A stretch of 37,861 bases of DNA from positions 1 through 37,861 of the forward strand of contig NZ_JAFIFD010000039.1 in NCBI RefSeq assembly GCF_020832205.1. Reading direction: 5' to 3'. The stretch comes from Exiguobacterium sp. GTDB taxonomy: Bacteria; Bacillota; Bacilli; Exiguobacteriales; Exiguobacteriaceae. Positions 23,011 to 31,946 of the stretch are shown here, in pieces (the stretch's first letter is position 1; each line of letters opens with the position of its first letter). Below the pieces are notes generated by a model. That model searched no databases. It saw only the letters and a program-made list of their open reading frames with translations, and was not told the DNA's origin. Made by a program: the position numbers and the translations under genes.

Positions 23011-24131
23011 TCTAATTTCAAGTTCATCCCCGCGTTGATATCTCGGTCATGATGGACCCCGCAATTCGGGCATGTCCACTCACGCAGACCAAGATGCTTC
23101 ACGTCCTTGTGTCGATGGCCGCAACCCGAACAGAGCTGGCTCGAGGCGAAGGTCTTCCCGACCTTCACGACGGTCTTCCCGTACCAGTCCGCCTTGTATG
23201 CGAGCATGCGGAAGAACGCCGACCAACTGACATCGGAGATCGCTTTGCTGAGCGTGCGGTCCTGCTGCATGTCCTTCACCTCCAGCGTCTCGATGCCGAT
23301 GACGTCGTGGTTTTTGACGATCTCGGTCGATACCTTGTGCAGGGAGTCGGTACGCTTGTTGCCGATTTTCTCATGGATGCGGGCGACCTTGCGCTTCTGC
23401 TTCTGATAGTTCTTGGCCTCCGACAGCTTGATGTTCCGGTTCAGGGCGATGAGCCGACGACGGGAGAGCTTGCGCTGCTCGCGCGCCAGCCTCTTCTCGA
23501 GCGAACGGAAGTATCGATCGTTTTGGTACACCGTGCCGTCGGACAGGACGGCGAAGTGCTTGAGCCCGACGTCGACGCCGATCGTGGAGCCGGTCTTCGG
23601 CAGCTCGTCGATCTCCTGCTCGACACACAGGGAGACGAAGTACTTGCCCGTCGCGTTACGTCGGATCGTGGCGTTCAAGATGCGGCCCTCGACCCTCCGC
23701 GAGTTCGCGAACCGGACCCACTTCAGCTTCGGGAGTTTGAGCCGGTTCCCGACGATCGACACCTCGGGAAGTTGGCACTTGCCTTGGACGTTCGTCGTGT
23801 AGGATTGGACGGGGTTCCGCTTCGACTTGAACCGTGGACGTTCGGCATGCCCCTTGAAGAAGCGGTCGTACGCCTCGGCCAGATGTTTGACGCTGTTTTG
23901 CACAGACGTGCTGTCCACTTCCTTCAACCAGTCGAATTGTTGCTTCAACAAAGGGATTTCTTTCGAACAAGAGCCGTAGGACAGTCCTTTTCCGGTCACC
24001 TTGTAGGTTTCTTCCCACTTCGCCAAGAAGTGGTTGAAGACGAAGCGTGAACAGCCGATCGTCTTGGCGATCAGGATCTCCTGTTCCGTTGTCGGATAGA
24101 TCCTGAATTGATACGCCTTATGCTTCAACAT
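22941..24131 (-). CDS. tnpB: TnpB RNA-guided endonuclease of an IS605-type element
   Basis: 396 aa, full length. An N-terminal helical domain (LKHKAYQFRIYP start) is followed by a RuvC-like nuclease with the three acidic residues Asp187 (GVDVG), Glu281 (GIETL) and Asp364 (DRDINAG). The zinc ribbon Cys334/Cys337/Cys354/Cys357 sits before the last motif. All catalytic and zinc residues are intact, so it is probably active. TnpB proteins cut DNA next to a target-adjacent motif, using an RNA from the element's right end, and help keep the element in place. The ATG at 24131 has AAAGGGGGT upstream; a GTG nine bases earlier is less likely. Confidence 0.93.
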   Translation of the reverse strand: MLKHKAYQFRIYPTTEQEILIAKTIGCSRFVFNHFLAKWEETYKVTGKGLSYGSCSKEIPLLKQQFDWLKEVDSTSVQNSVKHLAEAYDRFFKGHAERPRFKSKRNPVQSYTTNVQGKCQLPEVSIVGNRLKLPKLKWVRFANSRRVEGRILNATIRRNATGKYFVSLCVEQEIDELPKTGSTIGVDVGLKHFAVLSDGTVYQNDRYFRSLEKRLAREQRKLSRRRLIALNRNIKLSEAKNYQKQKRKVARIHEKIGNKRTDSLHKVSTEIVKNHDVIGIETLEVKDMQQDRTLSKAISDVSWSAFFRMLAYKADWYGKTVVKVGKTFASSQLCSGCGHRHKDVKHLGLREWTCPNCGVHHDRDINAGMNLKLEAERILASSTVGTTGLAWPGSGR

Positions 24132-24247
24132 GATGTCCACCCCCTTTAGGTATTTATACCCAGCAGAGAGGTTGGCGATTCATCGCCCACTTCCACTGGG
24201 GCTTCGCCCACGACGTTTAGAAGTGGGCGTATGCTCGCCTAATTTTG

Positions 24248-24252
24248 ATAAA
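24248..24252 (-). other. Candidate TnpB target-adjacent motif (TTTAT)
   Basis: TTTAT on the minus strand immediately precedes the left end of the element and is part of the T run of the GH3 terminator. Its role is inferred from position. Confidence 0.4.
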
Positions 24253-24282
24253 AAGCGCCGCCTCTTCTCGAGACGGCGCTTC
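24249..24282 (-). terminator. Terminator of the GH3 gene (probably once shared with the EIIC gene)
   Basis: AAGCGCCG/CGGCGCTTTTT on the minus strand with a 13-base loop. The reverse side also ends in Ts, so before the IS inserted it could have served both convergent genes. Confidence 0.8.
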
Positions 24283-24287
24283 GTTCG

Positions 24288-27062
24288 TTATCCGTTTTTC
24301 ATGCTGAACGAGTCGGCGAGCGTGAACGTGATGTCTTTCACGTCGAGGCCACCGAGTGCGAAATAAAGCTGCAAGTAGTTGTGTTGGTTCAAGAAGAACA
24401 CTTGCTTCGTCTGCGTCACCCATTCCCCGTCCGTTCCGTTGAATGTGAACGTCGGACCTGGGATGTTATTGGCGAACAGTGTCACCGGCATCTGAGCGAG
24501 TTCGCCCGCGTCCGATTTTGCCGTGATCGTCACGTCGTACGTACCCGTTTCATCGACCGACACAGCGAAGACGTGTGTGTTGCCTGTCGACGTGTCCGCA
24601 TCGAGAAGGCTGACGCTCTCCCCGTTCGCGAGATGTTGATACGTCACATCGAAATCAATCGCTTGTCCTTCTTCTTCATCGAGACCGATCACTTCGACCG
24701 ATCCATCATGGATTCCAAGCAGACGCTCCATCGCCGGCGCGTTCAAGACGAAACGGCAAATGTTCGCCGCGCTTCGGAGCAGTTCGCCGCGCGTGAGCGA
24801 GCCGTCTGCGAGCGCCGCACCCGTGTTGTCGTCGAACGAGTTCGTGTCCGGGCGGTCGACGACCATGTACAAGTCGTTTTGTGAGCGCACCATCGCCGCT
24901 GTGTTTTGACGGTTGGCCGGCTCGTCCTCGCGCGCGTTCACTTTCGCCCACCAGTCGGTCATGACGATGCCTTCAAAGCCCCACTCGTCACGGAGAATGC
25001 GCGTGTTCTGGTCATAGAGCCCGGCCGTCCAAATTCCGTTGACCGCGCCGTACGTCGTCATGATCGACGTCGCCTTGCCTTCCTTCACGGCCATCTCGAA
25101 CCCTTTCAAATAAATCTCGCGAAGCGCCCGCTCCGAGACGACCGAGTCGATGTCGTGGCGGTGGGCTTCTTGGTTGTTGGCGCTGAAGTGCTTGAGCGTC
25201 CCCGTCACACCGACCCGGTGCATCCCGTTCAATTGGGCGATCGCCATCTTGCCCGTCACGTGCGGGTCTTCTGAGAAGTACTCGAAGTTCCGGCCGTTGA
25301 GCGGGTTGCGGTGAATGTTCATCCCAGGTCCGAGGAGCGTGTCGACCCGGTTTTTCCGCATCTCAAGTCCCGTCATTTCGAACAGGTCTTCCACTAACTG
25401 CGTGTTGAACGTCGAGGCGAGCAGCGTCCCGTTCGGAAGCGCGAACGCTTTCGTCCCGATATCCATCCGAATGCCGGACGGGCCGTCCGCACAACAGGCG
25501 GCTGGTATACCGAACGCCTCCAACCGGTCCGACACCCCGCCGAACGCAGCAGCCGTCCCTGGTGTCACGCGTGGAGAGTTCATGCCTTGGCCACGGACGA
25601 TGCAAGCGAGGTCCTCATCCGTCAATTGGTCGAGGAACGTCTCGAGCTCTGCTTTCCCGTCATAGACGTCCGAGAGCTTCACTCCTGTATCGCCTGTCGT
25701 CTCACGCACGGCCGGACGTTCAGCCATGTATCGCGCCTCGACGTCGATGCTCCGCTGCGGCGTCGGCTCGTATCCGACCGTCAAGCCGGTTTCCGTCGCA
25801 CGCGGCTTCATGCGCTCAAACGATGTGACCGGTGCCATGTTCTCGCTGAGTGTCTCGATGACCTCGAGCGCTTCGACCGCGTAGTCGTAACACGCCTCGG
25901 CCGAACGGACGTCGGTTCCGGCGTAGAGGCGATACATGCCGGCCTCTAATACAAAACTTGATTCGTGACCGGTCACGCCTGAATCGTCATAGCTCGCGAA
26001 CTCTGTGACCGGCACGTTAAACGTGAGCGTCTCCCGCTCACCTGGTGCCAACAGACTTGTTTTGTCGAAGGCGACGAGCGCTCGAGCCGGATTGCCGAGC
26101 ACGCCTTGCGGCTTCTCGACGTACAGCTGTACGACTTCTTTCCCGTCGACCTCACCCGTGTTCGTCACGTCGACCGTCACTGAAATCATACGGTCCGCTT
26201 CAGACGCCGTCACGACATCCGTTTCGAACGTCGTATACGATAATCCGAAACCGAACGGGTAAAGCACTTTGTCTTTCGCGAACGTCTCGAAGTAGCGATA
26301 GCCGACGTAAATGTCTTCCTGATAGATGCCTTTGTCGGCATGACCGAAGTTTTTCGTCGACGGATAATCGTCAATCGAGCGGGCAATCGTATCCGTCAGT
26401 TTTCCGGACGGACTGACAGCCCCCGTCAGTACATCGACGAGCCCGGTGCCACCTTCAAGTCCGCCTTGCCACGCGTAGAGGATCGCACTCGGTTCGTTCG
26501 CCCAGCGCATATCGATGATGTTCCCGACGTTCAAGACGACGGCCGTCTTCGAAAACGTCCGCGATACTTTCTCGATCAACTCGAGTTCGATGTCGGTCAA
26601 CAAATAGCTGCCCGGGTCGGCCGTGTTGTCGCGGTCTTCCCCAGCCGTACGTCCGATGAAGACGAGCGCGACGTCTGATGCGGCTGCCGCACTCGCGACG
26701 AGTTCATCTGTCACCGCCATTTCCGGTTGCGACCACGGTTCGCCGGCCCAGCCGACGCCTTGGTCGAACGGGTTCGTTTCGACCCACGCCTCGTACGTGT
26801 CGAGGAGCGACTGGTTCACATCGATTCCTTCCGTCGCTTGGAGCGCCTCGAGCGGACTCGTCACGTGAGAGACGTTGACCATCCCGCCCGATCCCGTGCC
26901 GCTCTTGTAGTAGTTGAATTGGCTGCGTCCAAAGACAGAAACAGTCGTCCCCGCTTTCAGTGGGAGCGTCGCCTGCTCGTTTTTTAACAGGACGGCCCCT
27001 TCTGAAACGGCTGTACGTGCCAGTTGTTTGTATGTATCCCAGTTCAATGTGTATGTCTTCAT
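24288..27062 (-). CDS. GH3 beta-glucosidase with inverted domain order
   Basis: 924 aa, intracellular (no signal peptide). The usual GH3 order is reversed: the alpha/beta sandwich (GH3-C) comes first (about 20-270), then a fibronectin III-like domain (about 305-385), then the catalytic TIM barrel (GH3-N, about 480-790). The nucleophile is Asp703 in GIVMTDWW. Substrate-binding KHF (624-626), DGPSGIR (526-532) and RNPLNGRNFEYFSEDP are present. About 100 further residues form a C-terminal beta-rich tail. The inverted order is known for Butyrivibrio and Ruminococcus beta-glucosidases. Its ATG overlaps the esterase stop (ATGA), so both are made from one mRNA; esterase plus glucosidase suits decorated plant glycosides. 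Confidence 0.93.
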   Translation of the reverse strand: MKTYTLNWDTYKQLARTAVSEGAVLLKNEQATLPLKAGTTVSVFGRSQFNYYKSGTGSGGMVNVSHVTSPLEALQATEGIDVNQSLLDTYEAWVETNPFDQGVGWAGEPWSQPEMAVTDELVASAAAASDVALVFIGRTAGEDRDNTADPGSYLLTDIELELIEKVSRTFSKTAVVLNVGNIIDMRWANEPSAILYAWQGGLEGGTGLVDVLTGAVSPSGKLTDTIARSIDDYPSTKNFGHADKGIYQEDIYVGYRYFETFAKDKVLYPFGFGLSYTTFETDVVTASEADRMISVTVDVTNTGEVDGKEVVQLYVEKPQGVLGNPARALVAFDKTSLLAPGERETLTFNVPVTEFASYDDSGVTGHESSFVLEAGMYRLYAGTDVRSAEACYDYAVEALEVIETLSENMAPVTSFERMKPRATETGLTVGYEPTPQRSIDVEARYMAERPAVRETTGDTGVKLSDVYDGKAELETFLDQLTDEDLACIVRGQGMNSPRVTPGTAAAFGGVSDRLEAFGIPAACCADGPSGIRMDIGTKAFALPNGTLLASTFNTQLVEDLFEMTGLEMRKNRVDTLLGPGMNIHRNPLNGRNFEYFSEDPHVTGKMAIAQLNGMHRVGVTGTLKHFSANNQEAHRHDIDSVVSERALREIYLKGFEMAVKEGKATSIMTTYGAVNGIWTAGLYDQNTRILRDEWGFEGIVMTDWWAKVNAREDEPANRQNTAAMVRSQNDLYMVVDRPDTNSFDDNTGAALADGSLTRGELLRSAANICRFVLNAPAMERLLGIHDGSVEVIGLDEEEGQAIDFDVTYQHLANGESVSLLDADTSTGNTHVFAVSVDETGTYDVTITAKSDAGELAQMPVTLFANNIPGPTFTFNGTDGEWVTQTKQVFFLNQHNYLQLYFALGGLDVKDITFTLADSFSMKNG

Positions 27063-28129
27063 CTTGTCATCTCCTTTAATCCATTTGCGATTTCAGTCAT
27101 GCAATCTTCTGCCTGTGGATAGTCACCGAGTTTATCCATGAAGGCGTGATCCATCCCTTGGTATTGAATCCATCTCGTTTTTACACCGTCCCGCGCAAGC
27201 TTCCGCGCGTATGCCTCTCCCTCGAGCCGTAAGTAGTCGTACTCGGCCGTGATGACCAAAGCCGGCGGCAAGCCTTTGACGTCTTCTGCGAAGAGCGGGG
27301 AGACGAGCGGGTCGGTCACATCGGCCTTGCCTTGCAAATAGAGCTCATTGAAAAATCCTTCTGCGTCGGCCAGTGCCGTGACGACGCCGCGAATGAGCTC
27401 ATGGTTGTGTCCAATCTCGTATTGCCCGATATCCCACTCATAGTCGTCCGTCGGAATGGACCCTAAGTTAACGACCGGATAAATGAGCGCTTGGAATGTG
27501 ATCCAGTTCGTCCCTTGCGCCCGGTCCATGAGGCAACACGCCGTCGCCAAGTTCCCGCCGGCACTATCGCCCGCAACAGCAATTCGATGGCGATCGATGT
27601 TTAATTCTTCTGCCTGTGTGTACACCCATTCGATAGCGGCAAAGCAGTCGTTTAGCCCCTCTGGGAATGGATGCTCCGGTGCAAGCCGGTAATCGACCGA
27701 GACGACGAGTGCGTTCGCTTTCTCCGCGAGCAGTTTACATGGGTTCTCGACCGTATCGAGCGTGCCGCCGAAGAAGCCCCCGCCGTGGAAAAAGAGAATC
27801 ACCGGCAGCGTCTCGGTCGAAGCAGGGCGGTAGAGGCGGACCGGAATCTTACTCGTCTCACTCGGGATCGTCATCTCTTCCGTCGTGATCTCCGTCGTCG
27901 TCACATCCGCATTCGGCCAGCCCATACTGGCGCGGGCACCGGCTAAATCAAATGTAGGCGGTTCGCTGGACGGGGCGTAGGAACGGATGACTGCGAGCAC
28001 ACGTGGGTCAAGGTCCCCGGTGACGTCAGTGTCCGGGATAGGTTTGGTGATTGTTTCGACGCCGTTTATATTTTCTACTTTTCGTGATGTACGCAGTTTG
28101 TTGACAAGTTGTTGATATGAATTATGCAT
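27059..28129 (-). CDS. Alpha/beta hydrolase of the hormone-sensitive lipase family (esterase)
   Basis: 356 aa from the ATG at 28129, preceded by AAGGAG at 9 bases; a TTG at 28147 is less likely. The HSL hallmark HGGG at 115-118 forms the oxyanion hole. The nucleophile elbow GDSAGG contains Ser189. DYRLAPEHPFP and a late ITAEYDYLR (acid Asp) and MDHAF (catalytic His) complete the triad. The ~90-residue N-terminal cap is variable. Such enzymes hydrolyse short-chain acyl esters. It is the first gene of an operon with the GH3 glucosidase, suggesting removal of acetyl or feruloyl-type groups before glycoside cleavage. Confidence 0.9.
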   Translation of the reverse strand: MHNSYQQLVNKLRTSRKVENINGVETITKPIPDTDVTGDLDPRVLAVIRSYAPSSEPPTFDLAGARASMGWPNADVTTTEITTEEMTIPSETSKIPVRLYRPASTETLPVILFFHGGGFFGGTLDTVENPCKLLAEKANALVVSVDYRLAPEHPFPEGLNDCFAAIEWVYTQAEELNIDRHRIAVAGDSAGGNLATACCLMDRAQGTNWITFQALIYPVVNLGSIPTDDYEWDIGQYEIGHNHELIRGVVTALADAEGFFNELYLQGKADVTDPLVSPLFAEDVKGLPPALVITAEYDYLRLEGEAYARKLARDGVKTRWIQYQGMDHAFMDKLGDYPQAEDCMTEIANGLKEMTR

Positions 28130-28213
28130 CGTTTCATTCTCCTTCAACTAATAAAAGGGTTTCGCATTGATTGGTAGAATAAGGATATATCTTTTATGAA
28201 ACGAGGTCTCCTT

Positions 28214-28987
28214 ATGTATACGACTACCGAACGAACTACACATTTTCAGCAAGTGCTTCGTCAGCTACAAGCCAATATCGACGTTCAAGGTGTCGTCCAA
28301 ATCGGTTCGGGTGCCATCGGTTATCAAGATGAATACTCCGACATCGATTTGATGGTCGCGGCACGAAAGGGAGCCGAACCGGAGGAAATCAAACAGGCAC
28401 TATCCAAATACTTTACGGATTTATCGCCGATGCTCGTGAAAGAAAAGCAGTTTGCGTCTGACATTTTTCTACTCATCGTATTGCTCGATAATCGGCTGGA
28501 GTTCAATATCTCGATTGCTCCGCTAGAGAAACTACCCGTACGTTCTCCACTTTGGAAAGTCGTATATGATTGTGACGGTAAGCTTGAACAAAAAATGATG
28601 GAAGAGCATACACGTTTCCTCGAGCGTCCGGTCCAATATGATGTAGGCGATGTGCAATTCGAATTCATCTACGCTTCGTTAGCATTAGACAAAGAATTGA
28701 AACGAGACAACTTGGTTTATGCCTTAGCCTTGCTTGAGACGATGCGCGAGTGGACTCGGCTGTCGCAAGCTTTGAAAGAAGAACGAAAAGTACATCAGTT
28801 TAAGGCTTACCATACGTTAAATCATCAGTTCATCAATCACTATTTACGAACTTTCCCATCGTCCATCGATGCCAATTCGATTCAGGAGGCGAAACAAGCG
28901 CTCCATCGTCTGTTTCTCATAACGTTAGACAACAATCCGGGATTTCATTTAGATCAAAAGATCGAACGTCTCCTTCTCCATGACTAA
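28214..28987 (+). CDS. Nucleotidyltransferase-domain protein
   Basis: 257 aa from the ATG at 28214, with GAGGT 6 bases upstream; an ATG at 28196 is possible but lies close to the likely promoter. The N-terminal half is a pol-beta-like nucleotidyltransferase: GSGAIGYQDEYSDIDLMV supplies GS and the DxD metal ligands, and LEFNIS the third acidic position. The C-terminal half is helical, with a Leu/His-rich end. This arrangement resembles aminoglycoside nucleotidyltransferases and related AMP-transferring enzymes, but the substrate is unknown. It is divergent from the esterase/GH3 operon. Confidence 0.8.
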   Translation: MYTTTERTTHFQQVLRQLQANIDVQGVVQIGSGAIGYQDEYSDIDLMVAARKGAEPEEIKQALSKYFTDLSPMLVKEKQFASDIFLLIVLLDNRLEFNISIAPLEKLPVRSPLWKVVYDCDGKLEQKMMEEHTRFLERPVQYDVGDVQFEFIYASLALDKELKRDNLVYALALLETMREWTRLSQALKEERKVHQFKAYHTLNHQFINHYLRTFPSSIDANSIQEAKQALHRLFLITLDNNPGFHLDQKIERLLLHD

Positions 28988-29062
28988 CACTCACAAAAAT
29001 TGACAATTCTTCTTCTTTTCCCTACCATTCTACTAATACCCAAACAGAGAGGGATGAGTGGA

Positions 29063-30199
29063 ATGACAGACATGTACTATGACGTCGCCGTGATTGGTGC
29101 CGGGACGATGGGAATGGCAGCTGCCTCATTTTTGACAGCACGAGGTGCCAACACGCTCGTCATCGACGCTTTCGACCCGCCTCATGATAAAGGAAGTCAT
29201 CATGGTGATACGCGAATGATTCGCCACGCTTACGGAGAAGGCCGGGAATACGTCGCCCTCGTCAAACGGGCTCAAGTTCTGTGGGAAGAACTCGATCGCG
29301 AGACGCCTTATCCGGTTTTTCAAAAGACGGGCGTCCTCGGTCTAGGTCTAACAGATTCTGCGTTCTTGAACGAGATGATGGCCTCCGCCAACGAACATGA
29401 CTTGTCGCTTCAACGTCTTTCGTCTGCGGACGTCATAAACCGTTGGCCCGGGCTGTCGATTCCAGACGATTATATCGGCTGTTTCGAGACGGAGTCGGGC
29501 CTGCTCTACAGCGAGAATGCGATTCGGGCGTATCGCGAGGTTGCCGTTCGAAACGGTGCCACGCTTGCCATGAACACGCCGGTCGTGTCCGTCACTCCAA
29601 TACCGACTGGCGTCTCCATCGCGACACGAGACGGAATGTTCCACGCAAAAAAGGTGATCGTCACGGCCGGGGCTTGGGCGAAACAGCTCCTCCCGGACAT
29701 CTCGCTCCCGCTTCAACCGACAAGAAAAGTCGTCGGTTGGTTCGATGTCGATGAGACACTGTTCGGCGACACGGCGTTCCCTTCTTTCTTTGTCGAGGAC
29801 GGAGAACGCATGTTTTACGGCTTTCCAAGCCTGGATGGTGCCGGGTTGAAGGTTGGCCGGACCGATGGCGGGCAGCCAATCGATCCAAACGTACATACAC
29901 AAAATTTTGGTCGCTACGATACGGATGAAGGCGACTTGCGACGATTCCTGTCGACCTATATGCCGGAAGCGAACGGTCCGTTGAAACAAGGCAAGACGTG
30001 CCTGTATACGATGTCGAGCGACCATGACTTCATCGTCGACTTTCATCCTGACCACGACTCGATGCTCTTCGCTTGCGGCTTCTCGGGTCACGGTTTCAAG
30101 TTCGGCAGCGTCATGGGAGAAATATTGAGCGAACTCACATTGGACGGTGAGACACCTTTCGATTTGTCCCGCTTCCGATTAGCTCGTTTTCAGGCATGA
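29063..30199 (+). CDS. solA: Monomeric sarcosine / N-methyltryptophan oxidase-like flavoenzyme
   Basis: 378 aa from the ATG at 29063, with GAGAGGG 9 bases upstream; ATGs at 29054 and 29072 are alternatives. A DAO-type FAD fold: GAGTMG at 12-17 binds FAD, then GSHHGDTRMIRHAYGEG, a signature of the MSOX/MTOX family. Near residue 340 ACGFSGHGFKFG contains the Cys that covalently holds the flavin in that family. These enzymes oxidatively demethylate secondary amino acids such as sarcosine or N-methyl-L-tryptophan, releasing formaldehyde and H2O2. The gene symbol is by homology only. Confidence 0.87.
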   Translation: MTDMYYDVAVIGAGTMGMAAASFLTARGANTLVIDAFDPPHDKGSHHGDTRMIRHAYGEGREYVALVKRAQVLWEELDRETPYPVFQKTGVLGLGLTDSAFLNEMMASANEHDLSLQRLSSADVINRWPGLSIPDDYIGCFETESGLLYSENAIRAYREVAVRNGATLAMNTPVVSVTPIPTGVSIATRDGMFHAKKVIVTAGAWAKQLLPDISLPLQPTRKVVGWFDVDETLFGDTAFPSFFVEDGERMFYGFPSLDGAGLKVGRTDGGQPIDPNVHTQNFGRYDTDEGDLRRFLSTYMPEANGPLKQGKTCLYTMSSDHDFIVDFHPDHDSMLFACGFSGHGFKFGSVMGEILSELTLDGETPFDLSRFRLARFQA

Positions 30200-30222
30200 A
30201 CGACGAACCGCCTCGTTTCGTG

Positions 30223-30228
30223 TATAAT
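30223..30228 (+). promoter_or_regulatory. -10 element of the dbpA gene
   Basis: A perfect TATAAT about 70 bases before the helicase start. No good -35 is visible. The leader would be about 65 bases. Confidence 0.5.
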
Positions 30229-30298
30229 GAAGCGTAATCCAAATCGCTAATGAAAATTTCGAATACAGAAGTTTCTTACATGAAAACGAGGTAAACAC

Positions 30299-31744
30299 AT
30301 GAATCAACCACAATTTGCAGACTACCGTTTAAGCGAAGAGATCCAACGCGCACTCGGTATTATGAAGTACGTCGCTCCGACCGAAGTCCAACAGAAAGTC
30401 ATCCCGCTCGCACTCGAGCGCCAAGACCTCGTCGTCAAAGCACAGACCGGGAGCGGCAAGACGGCAGCGTTCGGCATCCCGGTCACGGAGCTGATCGATT
30501 GGGCCGAGAACAAGCCGCAAGTCTTGATTCTCACCCCGACGCGCGAACTCGCCGTCCAAGTGCGCGAAGATATGACGAACATCGGCCGCTTCAAGCGGAT
30601 CAAAGCGACAGCGGTCTACGGTAAAGAACCGTTCTCGAAGCAACGTGAAGAGTTGAAACAGAAGACCCACATCGTCGTCGGCACACCGGGACGCGTCATG
30701 GACCATATCGAACGCGAGACACTCGCTTTAGACAAAATCGAGTACTTGATCATCGATGAGGCGGACGAGATGTTGAACCGCGGCTTCCTCGCCGACGTCG
30801 AAGCGATTCTCGAGCAACTACCGAGCGAACGGGTGACGATGGTCTTCTCGGCCACGTTCCCGAACGATATCGAGCGCCTTTGCCAACAGCACATGAACGA
30901 ACCTGTTCGTATTGCGATCGAATCAGCCGGTGTCACCGCTTCAACGATTGAACATCGTTTGATTGAAGTCCGCCGTGAAGAGAAGATCTCGGTCTTAAAA
31001 GACGTCACCGTCGTCGAGAATCCGGACAGCTGTCTCATCTTCTGCCGGACGAAAGAACACGTCGACACGGTGTACAGTGAACTCGACCAAGCCGGCTACT
31101 CGTGCGAGCGACTCCACGGAGGACTCGAGCAAGAAGATCGTTTCGCCGTCATGAACGGGTTCAAGATGGGCAACTTCCGCTATCTCGTCGCGACCGACGT
31201 GGCTGCCCGCGGAATCGATGTCGACAACGTCGCCCTCGTCATCAACTATGACGTGCCGATGGAAAAAGAAAGTTACGTGCACCGGACCGGACGGACGGGA
31301 CGCGCCGGCAAGCAAGGTAAAGCGATCACGCTTGCGACGCCGCATGAAGGCAAATTCGTCAACGCCATCGAGTCGTTCATCAAGTTCGAGATTCCGGAGA
31401 TGGACGCGCCGACCGAGAAAGAGGTCGCTCGCAACCAAGCCGCGTTCGAAGAGAAGTTGAGCGGTCGCCGCGTCGTTCGAAACAACAAGACGGCCCGGAT
31501 CAACCAAGACATCATGAAGCTTCACTTCAGCGGCGGGAAGAAGAAAAAACTCCGCGCCGTCGACTTCGTCGGGACAATAGCTAAAATTCCTGGCGTCACG
31601 GCCGACGACATCGGTATCATCACGATCACCGATCAGATGACGTACGTCGACATCTTGAACGGAAAAGGGTCACTCGTTTTAGAAGCGATGGAATCGACAC
31701 CGATCAAAGGGAAAAAGCTAAAAGTGAGTAAAGCTCATAAATAA
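30299..31744 (+). CDS. dbpA: DEAD-box RNA helicase, DbpA/YxiN type
   Basis: 481 aa, length as in B. subtilis YxiN. The helicase core has the Q motif (APTEVQ), Walker A AQTGSGKT at 48-55, PTREL, TPGR, DEAD at 153-156, SAT near 185, and the second RecA domain with ARGID and HRTGRTGR. The last ~75 residues ([20 protein letters not shown] ... [15 protein letters not shown]) form the DbpA RNA-binding domain, which in this family recognises 23S rRNA helix 92. It therefore probably acts in large-subunit ribosome assembly. GAGGT precedes the ATG. Confidence 0.93.
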   Translation: MNQPQFADYRLSEEIQRALGIMKYVAPTEVQQKVIPLALERQDLVVKAQTGSGKTAAFGIPVTELIDWAENKPQVLILTPTRELAVQVREDMTNIGRFKRIKATAVYGKEPFSKQREELKQKTHIVVGTPGRVMDHIERETLALDKIEYLIIDEADEMLNRGFLADVEAILEQLPSERVTMVFSATFPNDIERLCQQHMNEPVRIAIESAGVTASTIEHRLIEVRREEKISVLKDVTVVENPDSCLIFCRTKEHVDTVYSELDQAGYSCERLHGGLEQEDRFAVMNGFKMGNFRYLVATDVAARGIDVDNVALVINYDVPMEKESYVHRTGRTGRAGKQGKAITLATPHEGKFVNAIESFIKFEIPEMDAPTEKEVARNQAAFEEKLSGRRVVRNNKTARINQDIMKLHFSGGKKKKLRAVDFVGTIAKIPGVTADDIGIITITDQMTYVDILNGKGSLVLEAMESTPIKGKKLKVSKAHK

Positions 31745-31752
31745 ACGACTGC

Positions 31753-31786
31753 GCCTGAGAAGACTCGTTTTTCTCGGGCTTTTTTA
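31753..31786 (+). terminator. Terminator after dbpA
   Basis: GCCTGAGAA/TTCTCGGGC with a nine-base loop, then six T. Confidence 0.88.
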
Positions 31787-31908
31787 TTGACAGCATTTAA
31801 TCGAAAGCGCTTTCGAAAACATGCAAAAAAGGAAGCGTCAAGAGAACGCTTTCAATGAAATCATACCGATAACACATCATGAATTCAACCTTCCTCACTT
31901 GATTGTCA
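31787..31908. other. Convergent gap holding an orphan cre-like palindrome
   Basis: No convincing gene. TTGACA sits at 31787-31792, and the perfect 16-bp palindrome TCGAAAGCGCTTTCGA at 31801-31816. About 30 bases later comes the looser inverted repeat GGAAGCGT/ACGCTTTC. A 37-codon frame starting at the ATG near 31821 has no ribosome site and runs into the next terminator. Confidence 0.6.
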
Positions 31909-31937
31909 TAAAAAAGCTCAGGCGTTGCGCCTGAGCC
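31909..31937 (-). terminator. Terminator after the DUF4317 / membrane protein pair
   Basis: On the minus strand GCTCAGGCG-CAA-CGCCTGAGC is followed by six T, just beyond the stop at 31947. Confidence 0.9.
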
Positions 31938-31946
31938 TACGTCTTC

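Larger units (their letters stand above)
22884..24247 (-). mobile_element. IS200/IS605-type element carrying only tnpB (IS1341-like)
   Basis: The element is defined by a tnpB gene with a hairpin-rich right end (22884-22940) and a left end with the subterminal hairpin CGCCCACTTC/GAAGTGGGCG (24184-24229). No tnpA is present, so movement would need a transposase in trans. The right end reads TAGTTCAA before the flank. The left end is preceded on its own strand by TTTAT, a plausible target-adjacent motif. Boundaries are good to a few bases. Base composition is more GC-rich than neighbours. Confidence 0.78.

Noticed and set aside
23049-24050. 333-codon plus-strand frame opposite tnpB
   Set aside because: A shadow of the GC-rich tnpB gene, which has intact catalytic and zinc motifs on the minus strand.
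31821-31934. 37-codon frame after the orphan cre-like palindrome
   Set aside because: No ribosome site, and the frame ends inside the convergent terminator.
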